Shown here: piece after piece, positions 44,195 to 52,265 of the stretch | Numbering within the stretch: position 1 is the stretch's first letter | Layout of the letters: each line of letters starts with the position of its first letter | NCBI RefSeq assembly: GCF_900170025.1 | Contig: NZ_FWEX01000006.1 | Location: 2,223,625-2,287,624, forward strand | Direction of reading: 5' to 3' | DNA length: 64,000 nt | Source: Nitrospira sp. ND1 | GTDB taxonomy: Bacteria > Nitrospirota > Nitrospiria > Nitrospirales > Nitrospiraceae | The notes under the pieces: generated by a model | What the model saw: only the letters and a program-made list of their open reading frames with translations | Told to the model about the DNA's origin: nothing | Database searches by the model: none | Translations under genes and position numbers: made by a program

Positions 44195-44287
44195 CAGGCT
44201 TCCTGCCTGTTCAGCTGTGAGATTGAAAAGGCCTTCGCAATCCTTTTACAATGCGCCCTTGTTCAGTGACGCGTCAGGGAGGTACTC

Positions 44288-44959
44288 ATGCGCGCGAATC
44301 ATAGCAGGGCAGGTCGGCATCGTCGGTCCCATGGAGTCATCGGGCTTGTCGTCGGAGCAATGGTGGCGGTCGGCGGTCCCGCGTGGGCGATCGACGTCAA
44401 GTTGTCCCCCGAAGAGGCGAAGAAAGCCCTGGAAGCCGGGCGGGCACCGATGGAAAAGGCTAATTCCCCGGAGGACGTGAAGAAGGTGTTGCAGCAGGCC
44501 TCGATGGTGACGCGGGTGGGAGCGGATCCCGAGAAGGATCAATGCGGCGCGAGCGCCATCCTGCGCACCAAGCGGTATCGGCTGGAAGCGTTCGGTCGAC
44601 AGGAAGCGGCGGAGTCGAAGAAGCAGAAAAAAGACGTGCGCATGCCCGAGGAGTTCATCCAGAAAGTCGTGGACATGCCGAACATGGAAGTGGAAGTGCA
44701 GCTCTGCGGCGACGATGAGTACTTTGCAGAGAAGGCCGACATCGTGTTCCAACAAAAGGGAAAGAATATCCGTCCGGTGGACATCAGCCCGGCCGATCGG
44801 GGCAGAAAAAACGAGGGCGCAGGCCCGGCTTATCGGTCGCGCTTCACGGCCCGGTTCGGATACGAGTCGTTTGATCCCAACGCCAAGACGACGGTGATCG
44901 TGACGTTGCAGGACGGGCAGACCATGCAATTCGATGCCGATTTTGCCAAAGTGAAATAG
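44288..44959 (+). CDS. Exported hypothetical protein
   Basis: A 223-residue protein with a signal peptide (VIGLVVGAMVAVGGPAWA, cleavage near AWA-IDV). The mature part begins with a charged helix (LSPEEAKKALEAGRAPMEKA) and then forms a mixed domain with two cysteines (DQCGASAIL and VQLCGDDEYF) likely joined by a disulfide. No family was recognised. It is separate from maf by the repeat element and is followed by a strong hairpin. It is likely periplasmic. Confidence 0.7.
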   Translation: MRANHSRAGRHRRSHGVIGLVVGAMVAVGGPAWAIDVKLSPEEAKKALEAGRAPMEKANSPEDVKKVLQQASMVTRVGADPEKDQCGASAILRTKRYRLEAFGRQEAAESKKQKKDVRMPEEFIQKVVDMPNMEVEVQLCGDDEYFAEKADIVFQQKGKNIRPVDISPADRGRKNEGAGPAYRSRFTARFGYESFDPNAKTTVIVTLQDGQTMQFDADFAKVK

Positions 44960-44968
44960 ATGGCTCGC

Positions 44969-44997
44969 TCCGGTGCGGGCATCGCGCCCGCACCGGA
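44969..44997 (+). terminator. Strong hairpin after the exported protein gene
   Basis: A perfect 12-bp GC-rich stem (TCCGGTGCGGGC/GCCCGCACCGGA) with a 5-base loop lies 9 bp after the stop at 44959. No T-tract follows, so it is a weak case for intrinsic termination. It may stabilise the 3' end of the mRNA. Confidence 0.5.
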
Positions 44998-45105
44998 ATA
45001 GGCTGTGCTCTCACCAGTGTTTCTCTGCCGCTCGTTCACTCCATATTCTGCTCAGTGCCCGTTCCGGAACATCCAGGTTGAGTCGCCTTGTCGTGGGCAT
45101 GCATA

Positions 45106-46083
45106 ATGACCGACATGGACAGGGACGATCTGCTTTCCCTCTATCGTCAGATGTTGCTGATTCGCCGGTTTGAAGAAAAATCGGCGGAGATGTATGCGCT
45201 CGCCAAGATCGCCGGGTTTCTCCATCTCTACATCGGCGAAGAGGCGATTGCCGTCGGGGCCATCGCCGCGCTGAGGCCGGACGATTATGCGATCAGTGCC
45301 TATCGCGACCATGGACATTGTCTGGCCCGCGGCTCTGATCCCGGTAAGGTGATGGCCGAACTCTTCGGCAAAGCAACCGGGTTGTGCCAGGGCAAGGGCG
45401 GCTCTATGCATCTGGTGGACCTCGCGCACCGGTTCATGGGCGGTTACGCCATCGTCGGCGGGCACATTCCGTTGGCCACAGGGTTGGCTTTCGCGACCAA
45501 GTATCAGAAGCAGGATCTGGTGACCGTCTGTTTCTTCGGCGAAGGCGCCGTGCCGAGCGGCCAGGCGCATGAAGCCTTCAATCTGGCGGCCTTGTGGAAG
45601 CTCCCCGTGATCTTCATCTGTGAAAATAATCGATACGGGATGGGCACGCCGGTGCATCGGGCCGTGGCATTGTACGAAAACGTGGCGGAGGCGGCGCGTT
45701 CCTACGGCATCATGGCCGAGCGTGTGGATGGCATGGATGTGCTCGCGGTGCGGGCACTGATGCGGACGGTCGTGGATCAGGTTCGCGCCGGGCATGGCCC
45801 GTTTTTCATCGAGGCGATGACCTATCGGTTCATGGGCCATTCGATGGCCGATCCTTCGCATGGCCATTACCGGAGCAAGGACGAGGTGGAGGAACATCGC
45901 AAGCGGGATCCGTTGGTGTTACTCAAGCACCAGATCCTGAGCCTGGCGTTCTGCAGTGAAGCCGACTTTAAGCCGATTGAGCAGGAGGTCGGCGATATCG
46001 TGGCCTCGGCGGTGAGGTTCGCCGATGAAAGCCCATTCCCCGACCCTGCGAGCTTGCATACCGACGTCATGGCGGAGGACTAG
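45106..46083 (+). CDS. pdhA: Pyruvate dehydrogenase E1 alpha subunit
   Basis: A 325-residue thiamine-diphosphate E1 alpha chain. It has the AYRDHGHCLARG and GGSMHL motifs, and the TPP-binding motif GEGAVPSGQAHEAFNLAALW followed by ICENN. It forms an alpha2beta2 E1 with the next gene product and decarboxylates pyruvate to supply acetyl groups. The start at 45106 (MTDMDRDDLLSLYRQML) matches family N-termini; no strong ribosome-binding site is seen. It begins the pdhA-pdhB-pdhC-lipA operon. Confidence 0.93.
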   Translation: MTDMDRDDLLSLYRQMLLIRRFEEKSAEMYALAKIAGFLHLYIGEEAIAVGAIAALRPDDYAISAYRDHGHCLARGSDPGKVMAELFGKATGLCQGKGGSMHLVDLAHRFMGGYAIVGGHIPLATGLAFATKYQKQDLVTVCFFGEGAVPSGQAHEAFNLAALWKLPVIFICENNRYGMGTPVHRAVALYENVAEAARSYGIMAERVDGMDVLAVRALMRTVVDQVRAGHGPFFIEAMTYRFMGHSMADPSHGHYRSKDEVEEHRKRDPLVLLKHQILSLAFCSEADFKPIEQEVGDIVASAVRFADESPFPDPASLHTDVMAED

Positions 46084-46091
46084 AATCACCC

Positions 46092-47069
46092 ATGCTGTTG
46101 TCCTACCGAGAGGCACTGAATCAGGCCATGCGCGAAGAAATGCGCCGCGATCCGCGCATCTTTTTGATCGGCGAAGAAGTGGGCTACTACCAGGGGGCCT
46201 TCAAGGTGACCAAGGGATTTGTCGAAGAGTTCGGACCGCAGCGGGTGGTGGATACGCCGATTACGGAGGCGGGTTTTACCGGCTTGGCCATCGGCGCGGC
46301 CATGGCAGGATTGCAGCCGATCGTCGAGCTGATGACCATGAATTTCGGAATCGTGGCGCTGGATCAGATCGTCAACAACGCCGCCAAGATCCGCTACATG
46401 TCGGGTGGCCAACTATCTGTTCCCATCGTGATTCGTGGCCCCGGCAGTGCAGCGCATCAACTGGGGGCGCAACATTCGCAAAGCCTCGAAGCCTGGTTTT
46501 GCCATGTGCCGGGGTTGAAGGTCGTCGCGCCGTCGACGCCACAGGATGCGAAGGGGCTGTTGAAGAGCGCGATCCGCGACCAGAATCCCGTGATCTTTAT
46601 CGAAGCGCAACTGCTCTACGGCACGAAGGGCGAAGTGACGGAAGGGGAGTACACGATTCCCTTAGGTCAGGCCGAGGTGAAGCGCGCGGGGGCGGATGTG
46701 ACCGTCGTGGCCTATTCCAAGATGTTGCTGGTAGCGATGGAGGCAGCGGATCAGCTGAGTCGTGACGGGCTCGATGTCGAGGTGATCGACCCGCGCACGC
46801 TCAAGCCCTTGGACCTCGACACGATAGTCACCTCGGTCAAAAAGACCGGGCGCCTGGTGATCGTCGAGGAAGGTTGGCGCTTTTGCGGACTGGGCGCGCA
46901 GATTGCCGACAGCATCTACACGGCGGCGTTCGATTACCTGGACGGCCCCATCGTTCGCGTGACCGGCGAGGAGGTGCCGATGCCGTATAGCCGTCCGCTG
47001 GAAGATGCCGCCATTCCGGATGTGCCGCGTGTGGTCGCTGCCGTCAAATCAGTCTGTGGTGCAGCATGA
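46092..47069 (+). CDS. pdhB: Pyruvate dehydrogenase E1 beta subunit
   Basis: A 325-residue transketolase-like E1 beta chain: LSYREALNQAMREEM, GEEVGYYQGAFKVTKG, DTPITEAGFTGLAIGAAMAG and PSTPQDAKGLLKSAIRD, then a C-terminal domain with DPRTLKPLDLDTI and VEEGWRFCG. It pairs with PdhA, whose stop is 8 bp upstream. No unusual residue was seen. Confidence 0.94.
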   Translation: MLLSYREALNQAMREEMRRDPRIFLIGEEVGYYQGAFKVTKGFVEEFGPQRVVDTPITEAGFTGLAIGAAMAGLQPIVELMTMNFGIVALDQIVNNAAKIRYMSGGQLSVPIVIRGPGSAAHQLGAQHSQSLEAWFCHVPGLKVVAPSTPQDAKGLLKSAIRDQNPVIFIEAQLLYGTKGEVTEGEYTIPLGQAEVKRAGADVTVVAYSKMLLVAMEAADQLSRDGLDVEVIDPRTLKPLDLDTIVTSVKKTGRLVIVEEGWRFCGLGAQIADSIYTAAFDYLDGPIVRVTGEEVPMPYSRPLEDAAIPDVPRVVAAVKSVCGAA

Positions 47070-47132
47070 GAAGCGGTCGCCGTCTGATTCGAGCCGGTGT
47101 ACGAAGATGGTCCGCATCCTGGAGGAGGATCC

Positions 47133-48335
47133 ATGGCTAGTCGCGTCGTCATGCCCAAACTGACGGATACGATGGAAGAGGGAGTGCTGCTGGCCTGGAA
47201 GAAGCGCGAAGGTGATCAGGTGCATGCAGGCGAAGTGATCGCGGAGATCGAAACCGACAAAGCCGTCATGGATCTGGAAGCCTTTGCTCCCGGCATCCTG
47301 CGCAAGATTCTCGTGCGAGATGGGGAAACGGTGCAATCCGGCACGTTGATCGCGGTCATCGCCGAGTCTGATGAAGACATTGCCTCGGCCTTGTCAGACG
47401 GTGTGACGGCGGCGCCGTCGATCGGCAATGGTGCCAAAACCGGCGCCGCGCCGGGAGTGGCCCCTGCCCCAACTGCAGCGGCGCGTCCGGAGGGTGCGCG
47501 TCCATTCGCCTCTCCGCGAGCGAAAGCCCTGGCTTCTGAACGGGGCATCGATCTTTCCGCCCTTACGGGCAGCGGTCCTGGCGGGCGAATTGTCGAAGAG
47601 GATGTGATGCAGGCGACCGCTCAGCCTGCGCAGGCATTGCCTGCCGGAACGGATCAGCCGTTGAGCCAGATGCGAAAAGCCATCGCCAGGGCGACGGTGC
47701 AGAGCAAGGCGCCGGTCCCCCATTTTTATCTGACCGTCGAAATCGACATGGAGCAGGCGGAGCGGGTCCGCGATCAATTCAAGCAGAGTCGTCAGACCCA
47801 TCCGTCCATCACCGATTTGCTCATCAAAGCATCGGCGCTGGCGTTGTGTCGGCACCCGGAGATCAACGTCTCCTTTGCCGGCGACGCGATCAGACGGTTC
47901 GAGCAGATTGATATCGGGGTAGCCGTCGGCATGGAGGATGGTTTGATTACGCCGGTGGTTCGAGACTGCGGGGCGAAAACGCTGGCCGAGATTTCGGTAG
48001 AAGCCAAGTCGCTGATCGAACGGGCCAGGCAGAAGCGCCTGCAGCCGAACGAATATACGGGAGCGACCTTTGCCATCTCGAATCTGGGCATGTTCGACGT
48101 AGACAACTTCATTGCCCTGCTCATGCCGCCGCAGGCTGCTTCGATCGCCGTGGGTGCGATTCGGGATGCACCGGTCGTGACCAAGGGGATTGTGACGGCC
48201 GGGCGGCGGATGAAGGTCACGCTGTCGTGCGATCATCGGGCGTTGGATGGATTGATGGGTGCGCAGTTTCTAAAAGAGTTCAAACGTGTGTTGGAACATC
48301 CGCAGGAACTGGTGGCTCCGGTGGTAAAACCATGA
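47133..48335 (+). CDS. pdhC: Dihydrolipoamide acetyltransferase (E2)
   Basis: A 400-residue E2 with one lipoyl domain (residues 1-80, lipoyl Lys in ETDKAVMDLE), an Ala/Pro linker and a peripheral-subunit-binding domain (about 125-160, ASPRAKALASERGIDLSALT, GPGGRI). The catalytic core ends in CDHRALDGLMGAQFL, with the DHRxxDG active site. The start at 47133 has GGAGGAGG just upstream. The lipoyl domain is the substrate of LipA, encoded directly downstream. Confidence 0.93.
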   Translation: MASRVVMPKLTDTMEEGVLLAWKKREGDQVHAGEVIAEIETDKAVMDLEAFAPGILRKILVRDGETVQSGTLIAVIAESDEDIASALSDGVTAAPSIGNGAKTGAAPGVAPAPTAAARPEGARPFASPRAKALASERGIDLSALTGSGPGGRIVEEDVMQATAQPAQALPAGTDQPLSQMRKAIARATVQSKAPVPHFYLTVEIDMEQAERVRDQFKQSRQTHPSITDLLIKASALALCRHPEINVSFAGDAIRRFEQIDIGVAVGMEDGLITPVVRDCGAKTLAEISVEAKSLIERARQKRLQPNEYTGATFAISNLGMFDVDNFIALLMPPQAASIAVGAIRDAPVVTKGIVTAGRRMKVTLSCDHRALDGLMGAQFLKEFKRVLEHPQELVAPVVKP

Positions 48336-49261
48336 GCTTCATTCACATCGACCCTCGGCCGACTGCTGAAGAAAATCAGCCATCAGCCGTTAGCCCTCAG
48401 CCTTCGGCTGCTCAGCCACGCCGGCTGCCGCCCTGGTTCAAGGTCAAGCTTCAGACCGGTCCGGATTATCACGACATTCGCAAGACCATGGACCGGCTCA
48501 ACCTCCACACGATCTGCGAGGAGGCGCGTTGTCCGAACATGTGGGAATGTTGGAACGCCCGCACGGCGACCTTTCTGATCCTCGGCGACATCTGCACGAG
48601 GCGTTGTCACTACTGCTCGGTCGCTACCGGTCGGCCGCATGAAGTGGATCGCGAGGAACCGTTGCGCGTGGCGGAGGCGGTCCAGGCCCTCAACTTGAGA
48701 CATGCCGTGATTACGTCGGTGAATCGCGATGAACTGGACGATGGCGGCGCCTCCGTGTTTGCCGAAACCATCCGCCACATCCGGCGATTGATTCCCAGTT
48801 GCACGATCGAAGTGCTCATTCCGGACTTTGAGGGGAACGAAGCGGCGCTGGCCCTTGTCGCAGTTGAGAAGCCGGACATTCTGAATCACAATATCGAAAC
48901 GGTGCGGCGATTGTTTCCGTCGATCCGGCCGCAGGGGAAATATCAGCGGTCGATTGAATTGCTGGACCGGGCCAAGCAGATGGGCATGACAACCAAGTCG
49001 GGATTAATCGTCGGCATGGGCGAAACGACGGATGAGGCGCGCGAAGTCATGCGTGATCTGCGTTCGGTTGAATGCGACATCATGACCATCGGCCAGTACC
49101 TGCAACCGACGAAGGAACATCTCTCCGTGGCGCGTTTCTACCACCCCGACGAATTCGCCGTGCTGAAAGAGGAAGGCCTCGCCCTCGGTTTTCGTCACGT
49201 CGAATCGGGACCGCTGGTTCGTAGTTCCTACCATGCGGAACAACAAGTGGCAGGATGTTGA
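48332..49261 (+). CDS. lipA: Lipoyl synthase
   Basis: Radical-SAM enzyme that inserts two sulfurs into octanoyl-E2. The auxiliary cluster CEEARCPNMWEC and the radical-SAM motif CTRRCHYC are both intact, as are GMGETTDEAREVM and the C-terminal GPLVRSSYHAEQQ. The ATGA overlap with pdhC indicates coupling. The N-terminal 30 residues (QPSAVSPQPSAAQPRR) come from a CAGCC-rich repetitive stretch. The last four codons and stop lie inside the left arm of an inverted-repeat element. Confidence 0.94.
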   Translation: MSFIHIDPRPTAEENQPSAVSPQPSAAQPRRLPPWFKVKLQTGPDYHDIRKTMDRLNLHTICEEARCPNMWECWNARTATFLILGDICTRRCHYCSVATGRPHEVDREEPLRVAEAVQALNLRHAVITSVNRDELDDGGASVFAETIRHIRRLIPSCTIEVLIPDFEGNEAALALVAVEKPDILNHNIETVRRLFPSIRPQGKYQRSIELLDRAKQMGMTTKSGLIVGMGETTDEAREVMRDLRSVECDIMTIGQYLQPTKEHLSVARFYHPDEFAVLKEEGLALGFRHVESGPLVRSSYHAEQQVAGC

Positions 49262-49376
49262 AAATGGCCTCCGCCGTCGTCCTCGCATAGCTCAAGGCCT
49301 CAACGTACGACTTACTTGTACGCCTGGCCTTTCGTTCGTTGCAGCCTAGCCGGGCGACCGTTTTGAACATCCTGCC
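49249..49376. repeat. 128-bp inverted-repeat element overlapping lipA stop
   Basis: Imperfect 21-bp inverted repeats (left 49249-49269, right 49356-49376; GGCAGGATGTT then AAAA, three mismatches) flank a non-coding GC-rich core. It lies between the convergent lipA and permease genes and could act as a bidirectional terminator. The lipA codons for VAGC and its TGA fall in the left arm. It is of a different sequence family from the 44015 element. Confidence 0.65.
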
Positions 49377-49441
49377 CAGTGCCAAGCATCCACTCATACG
49401 CCATTCGCTAGAAGCCATAGGCTCTTAGCAAAGCCGCTTGC

Positions 49442-50674
49442 CTACTCATAATGCAGCGCGTCGATGGGATTCATCCGCGAGGCTTTGTTGGCCGGATAGA
49501 GGCCGAAGAAGATGCCCACGGCGAGAGAGAAGAGGAAGGCCACGGCCACTGCTTGCGACGAGATGATCGTGGGCCAGCCGATGAGGCGAGTGAGGAGCCG
49601 CGCGCCGGCGATCCCGAATATTACCCCGGCCACCCCGCCGATCGCCGTAAGGATGATCGCCTCAACCAGAAACTGCAGCAGAATGTGGGCGCGTTTGGCG
49701 CCGACGGCCATGCGGATGCCGATCTCCCTGGTGCGTTCCGTCACTGAGACCAGCAAAATATTCATGATTCCAATGCCGCCGACCACAAGCGAAATGGAAG
49801 CGATGCTGAGCAGCATCACCATCATGGTCCGGCTGGCTCCGGCCACAGTTTTGGCGACATCCTCCATGGTGCGGATCGTGAAGTCGTTCTCTTCGGCCGG
49901 GTGAATCCGGTGTCGTGCGCGCAGGAGTTCTTTAATCTCCTCCACGGCAGCCGGGATGCTGTAGCGGTGCTGGGTGGCGACCATGATGATGCCGACCGTT
50001 CCGAGGAACTTTGTTCCGAGGACTTTTCGCTCTGCGGTCGTGAACGGCAGGACGACGATGTCGTCCTGGTCCTGTCCGGAGAGGGATTGGCCCTTGGAGG
50101 AAAGAATGCCGATCACACGCAGCGGCACATTCTTGACCCGGATCTGCGCCCCGATCACCTCTTCCCCGCGTTCGAATAGGTTGTCCGCGACGGTTTTTCC
50201 GAGCACCACGACTTTGGCGGCGGCGTCCTCATCTGCCTGGGTGAAGAAATTGCCGTCGGCTACCGGCCAGTTGCGAAGATCCGGGAAGGCGGTGGTGGTG
50301 CCGAGCGCGATGGTGTTCCAATTTTTATGTTCGTGGACCACTTGGAGGACCGATCGAGAGGCATAGGTGACGAGGCTGATATCGCCGATGCGTTTTTCGA
50401 TGTCGCGCGCATCGTCCACGGTGAGGGTCGAGACCGAGCCGAGTCCGCCGCGGACGCCGCCCGTCGTGGTGGCGCCGGGGATGATAATGAGCACATTGGT
50501 ACCGAGGCTGGCGATTTCACGCTGGACCGAGGCGGTCGCGCCCTGCCCGAGACTCACCATGCCGACGACGGCGCCGACGCCGATGACAATGCCGAGCATG
50601 GTCAATCCTGCGCGTAGCGGATTACGCCGCAGCACACGCAGGGCGGATTGAATGGTCAGCCAGAGAAAACTCAT
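49442..50674 (-). CDS. MacB-like ABC permease (no ATPase domain)
   Basis: A 410-residue FtsX/MacB-type membrane protein: one N-terminal helix (AGLTMLGIVIGVGAVVGMVS), a periplasmic core domain (about 50-270), and three C-terminal helices with the family segment ERTREIGIRMAVGAKRAHI. The usual N-terminal ABC domain of MacB is absent, and no separate ATPase gene is next to it, so an ATPase must come from elsewhere. It is encoded 10 bp after the MacA-like gene on the same strand. The start is ATG 50674. Confidence 0.88.
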   Translation of the reverse strand: MSFLWLTIQSALRVLRRNPLRAGLTMLGIVIGVGAVVGMVSLGQGATASVQREIASLGTNVLIIIPGATTTGGVRGGLGSVSTLTVDDARDIEKRIGDISLVTYASRSVLQVVHEHKNWNTIALGTTTAFPDLRNWPVADGNFFTQADEDAAAKVVVLGKTVADNLFERGEEVIGAQIRVKNVPLRVIGILSSKGQSLSGQDQDDIVVLPFTTAERKVLGTKFLGTVGIIMVATQHRYSIPAAVEEIKELLRARHRIHPAEENDFTIRTMEDVAKTVAGASRTMMVMLLSIASISLVVGGIGIMNILLVSVTERTREIGIRMAVGAKRAHILLQFLVEAIILTAIGGVAGVIFGIAGARLLTRLIGWPTIISSQAVAVAFLFSLAVGIFFGLYPANKASRMNPIDALHYE

Positions 50675-50684
50675 GAAATGCTCG

Positions 50685-52004
50685 TCACCGCATTTTCGGC
50701 CCGAACTCAAAGCCAGGCGGGAGTTTTTCTTGGGCGCTGTCTTCCGCCGACGCAATCCCCACGATGGCGGCATCGCCCTCGCGCGCCTCGCCGGTCGTAA
50801 TTTCTGTGAACAGCGAGTCGGCAATACCTGTGCTGATCGGTGCCGCCCGCACACGACCTGTTGGCTCCAGCACCCAAAGCTGCGCCGTTTTGCGATCCAC
50901 CGGCACGCCGGGCATACGAAATCGTAAGGCCGCGTTGGGGGCGCGGAGCGCATCTTCGTTGCGCGCCGTCACGATGGTGATGTTGGCCGTCATGCCGGGT
51001 TTGAGTTTGAGCTCGGGGTTTTCGACGGAGATGATCACGTCGTAGGTGACCACATTCTGGATGCTGACCGGAGCGTTCCGGACCTGCGTCACGACCCCGT
51101 GAAAAAACTCACGCGGGTACGCATCCACTCGAAAGTCGGCTGAGGTGCCCTCGCTGACGCCGCCGATATCCGATTCGCTGACATTGGCGATGACCTGCAT
51201 GCGGGTGAGGTCCTGGGCGATCACGAAGAGGGTCGGGGTTTGAAAGCTGGCGACGACAGTCTGCCCTTCCTCCACGTTACGGGAGACGACGGTGCCGTTG
51301 ACTGGCGAAATAATGGTGGTGTAACCCAGGTCCAATTCCGCAGACGACAGGGTGGCCTTGGCTTGGTCAACCTGTGCCTGAGACAGATCCACCTGTGCTT
51401 CGGCATCGCGATAGTTGGTTCTCGACAGATCCAGATCCGACTGGGCGACGAATTGTTGCTCCCGCAACGCAGCCATGCGATCGAGTTCGAGTGTTCTCTG
51501 TGCGAGCATGTTCCGGGCTTTGGCTAATGTGGCTTTGGCGCTATTGAGTGCGGCTTTGGCCTGGCTGACCTTGGCTTGATAGGGTTTCTGGTCGATGGAG
51601 GCGAGGACCTGGCCTTCCCGCACGATGGAGTTAAAGTCGGCGTAAAGTTTCGCGATCTTTCCGGAGACCTGACTGCCGACCTGCACGGAGATGACGGGGC
51701 TCACGGCTCCCGTGGCTGTGACCAGTGAGGTGATCGGGCCACGATCGACGGGGAGGGTCTTATAGTGACCGGCAACCGGGTCATTGGACCACCAATGCCA
51801 CAATCCGAGAGCCAGGATCGCCAGAAGCCCCACCGCCGCGAGTAGAAGCGGTATCCGTCGCTTTCTGCCAGGAAGGGGGCCGGCGCCGACTCTGACAGGC
51901 ACCTGAGCATGGCCCTGACCTTGCACTACCGGAACGGGAGCCAGCACGACCGGTGCCGGACGGGTGGTCGGCCGCGGATCCTGTTTCGAGTGATCTGACT
52001 CCAT
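50685..52004 (-). CDS. MacA-like periplasmic adaptor protein
   Basis: A 439-residue RND/MacA-type membrane fusion protein. A basic Pro-rich head is followed by a membrane anchor (PLLLAAVGLLAILALGLW). The lipoyl halves (IVREGQVLASIDQKPYQAKV and IISPVNGTVVSRNVEEGQTV) flank a coiled-coil hairpin, and a beta-barrel and membrane-proximal domain follow. The start at 52004 has GGGAGG upstream. A sigma-54-type promoter is readable about 30-44 bp upstream at 52034-52048. It probably assembles with the adjacent permease. Confidence 0.88.
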   Translation of the reverse strand: MESDHSKQDPRPTTRPAPVVLAPVPVVQGQGHAQVPVRVGAGPLPGRKRRIPLLLAAVGLLAILALGLWHWWSNDPVAGHYKTLPVDRGPITSLVTATGAVSPVISVQVGSQVSGKIAKLYADFNSIVREGQVLASIDQKPYQAKVSQAKAALNSAKATLAKARNMLAQRTLELDRMAALREQQFVAQSDLDLSRTNYRDAEAQVDLSQAQVDQAKATLSSAELDLGYTTIISPVNGTVVSRNVEEGQTVVASFQTPTLFVIAQDLTRMQVIANVSESDIGGVSEGTSADFRVDAYPREFFHGVVTQVRNAPVSIQNVVTYDVIISVENPELKLKPGMTANITIVTARNEDALRAPNAALRFRMPGVPVDRKTAQLWVLEPTGRVRAAPISTGIADSLFTEITTGEAREGDAAIVGIASAEDSAQEKLPPGFEFGPKMR

Positions 52005-52033
52005 AGACGACCTCCCGTCTCGCCAGGGAAGAC

Positions 52034-52048
52034 GCAAGAGAAGTGCCG
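52034..52048 (-). promoter_or_regulatory. Sigma-54 -24/-12 promoter of the MacA-like operon
   Basis: On the minus strand the sequence CGGCACTTCTCTTGC matches the sigma-54 consensus TGGCAC-N5-TTGC except at the first base. It keeps GG at -24 and GC at -12 with 10 bp between. The predicted start near 52022 gives a short leader carrying the GGGAGG site. The divergent neighbour is an NtrC-type activator gene. Confidence 0.6.
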
Positions 52049-52265
52049 TTGCGGGATGAGTGTACAACCCGATGAAGTGGCGTGCTCACCTCATAGGCTT
52101 GGCGGCTCGAAGAATGGTCCGCGAGTGACGTTGGGGCATTTCGCGACAGCAGGCGGCAATGACCTGCGGCAGGACGCCCCTTGACCGCCCGGGAGTAAGC
52201 CGATTAGGCTGTGCGCGCACTCGCTAGAGAACTGGTCCGATGAGAGGAGCACGTGAGGGAGCTGT

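Noticed and set aside
48366-48425. Short CRISPR-like repeat array in lipA
   Set aside because: Units are only 5-9 bp, without regular spacers or cas genes, and lie inside a coding frame. No CRISPR array was seen anywhere in the window.
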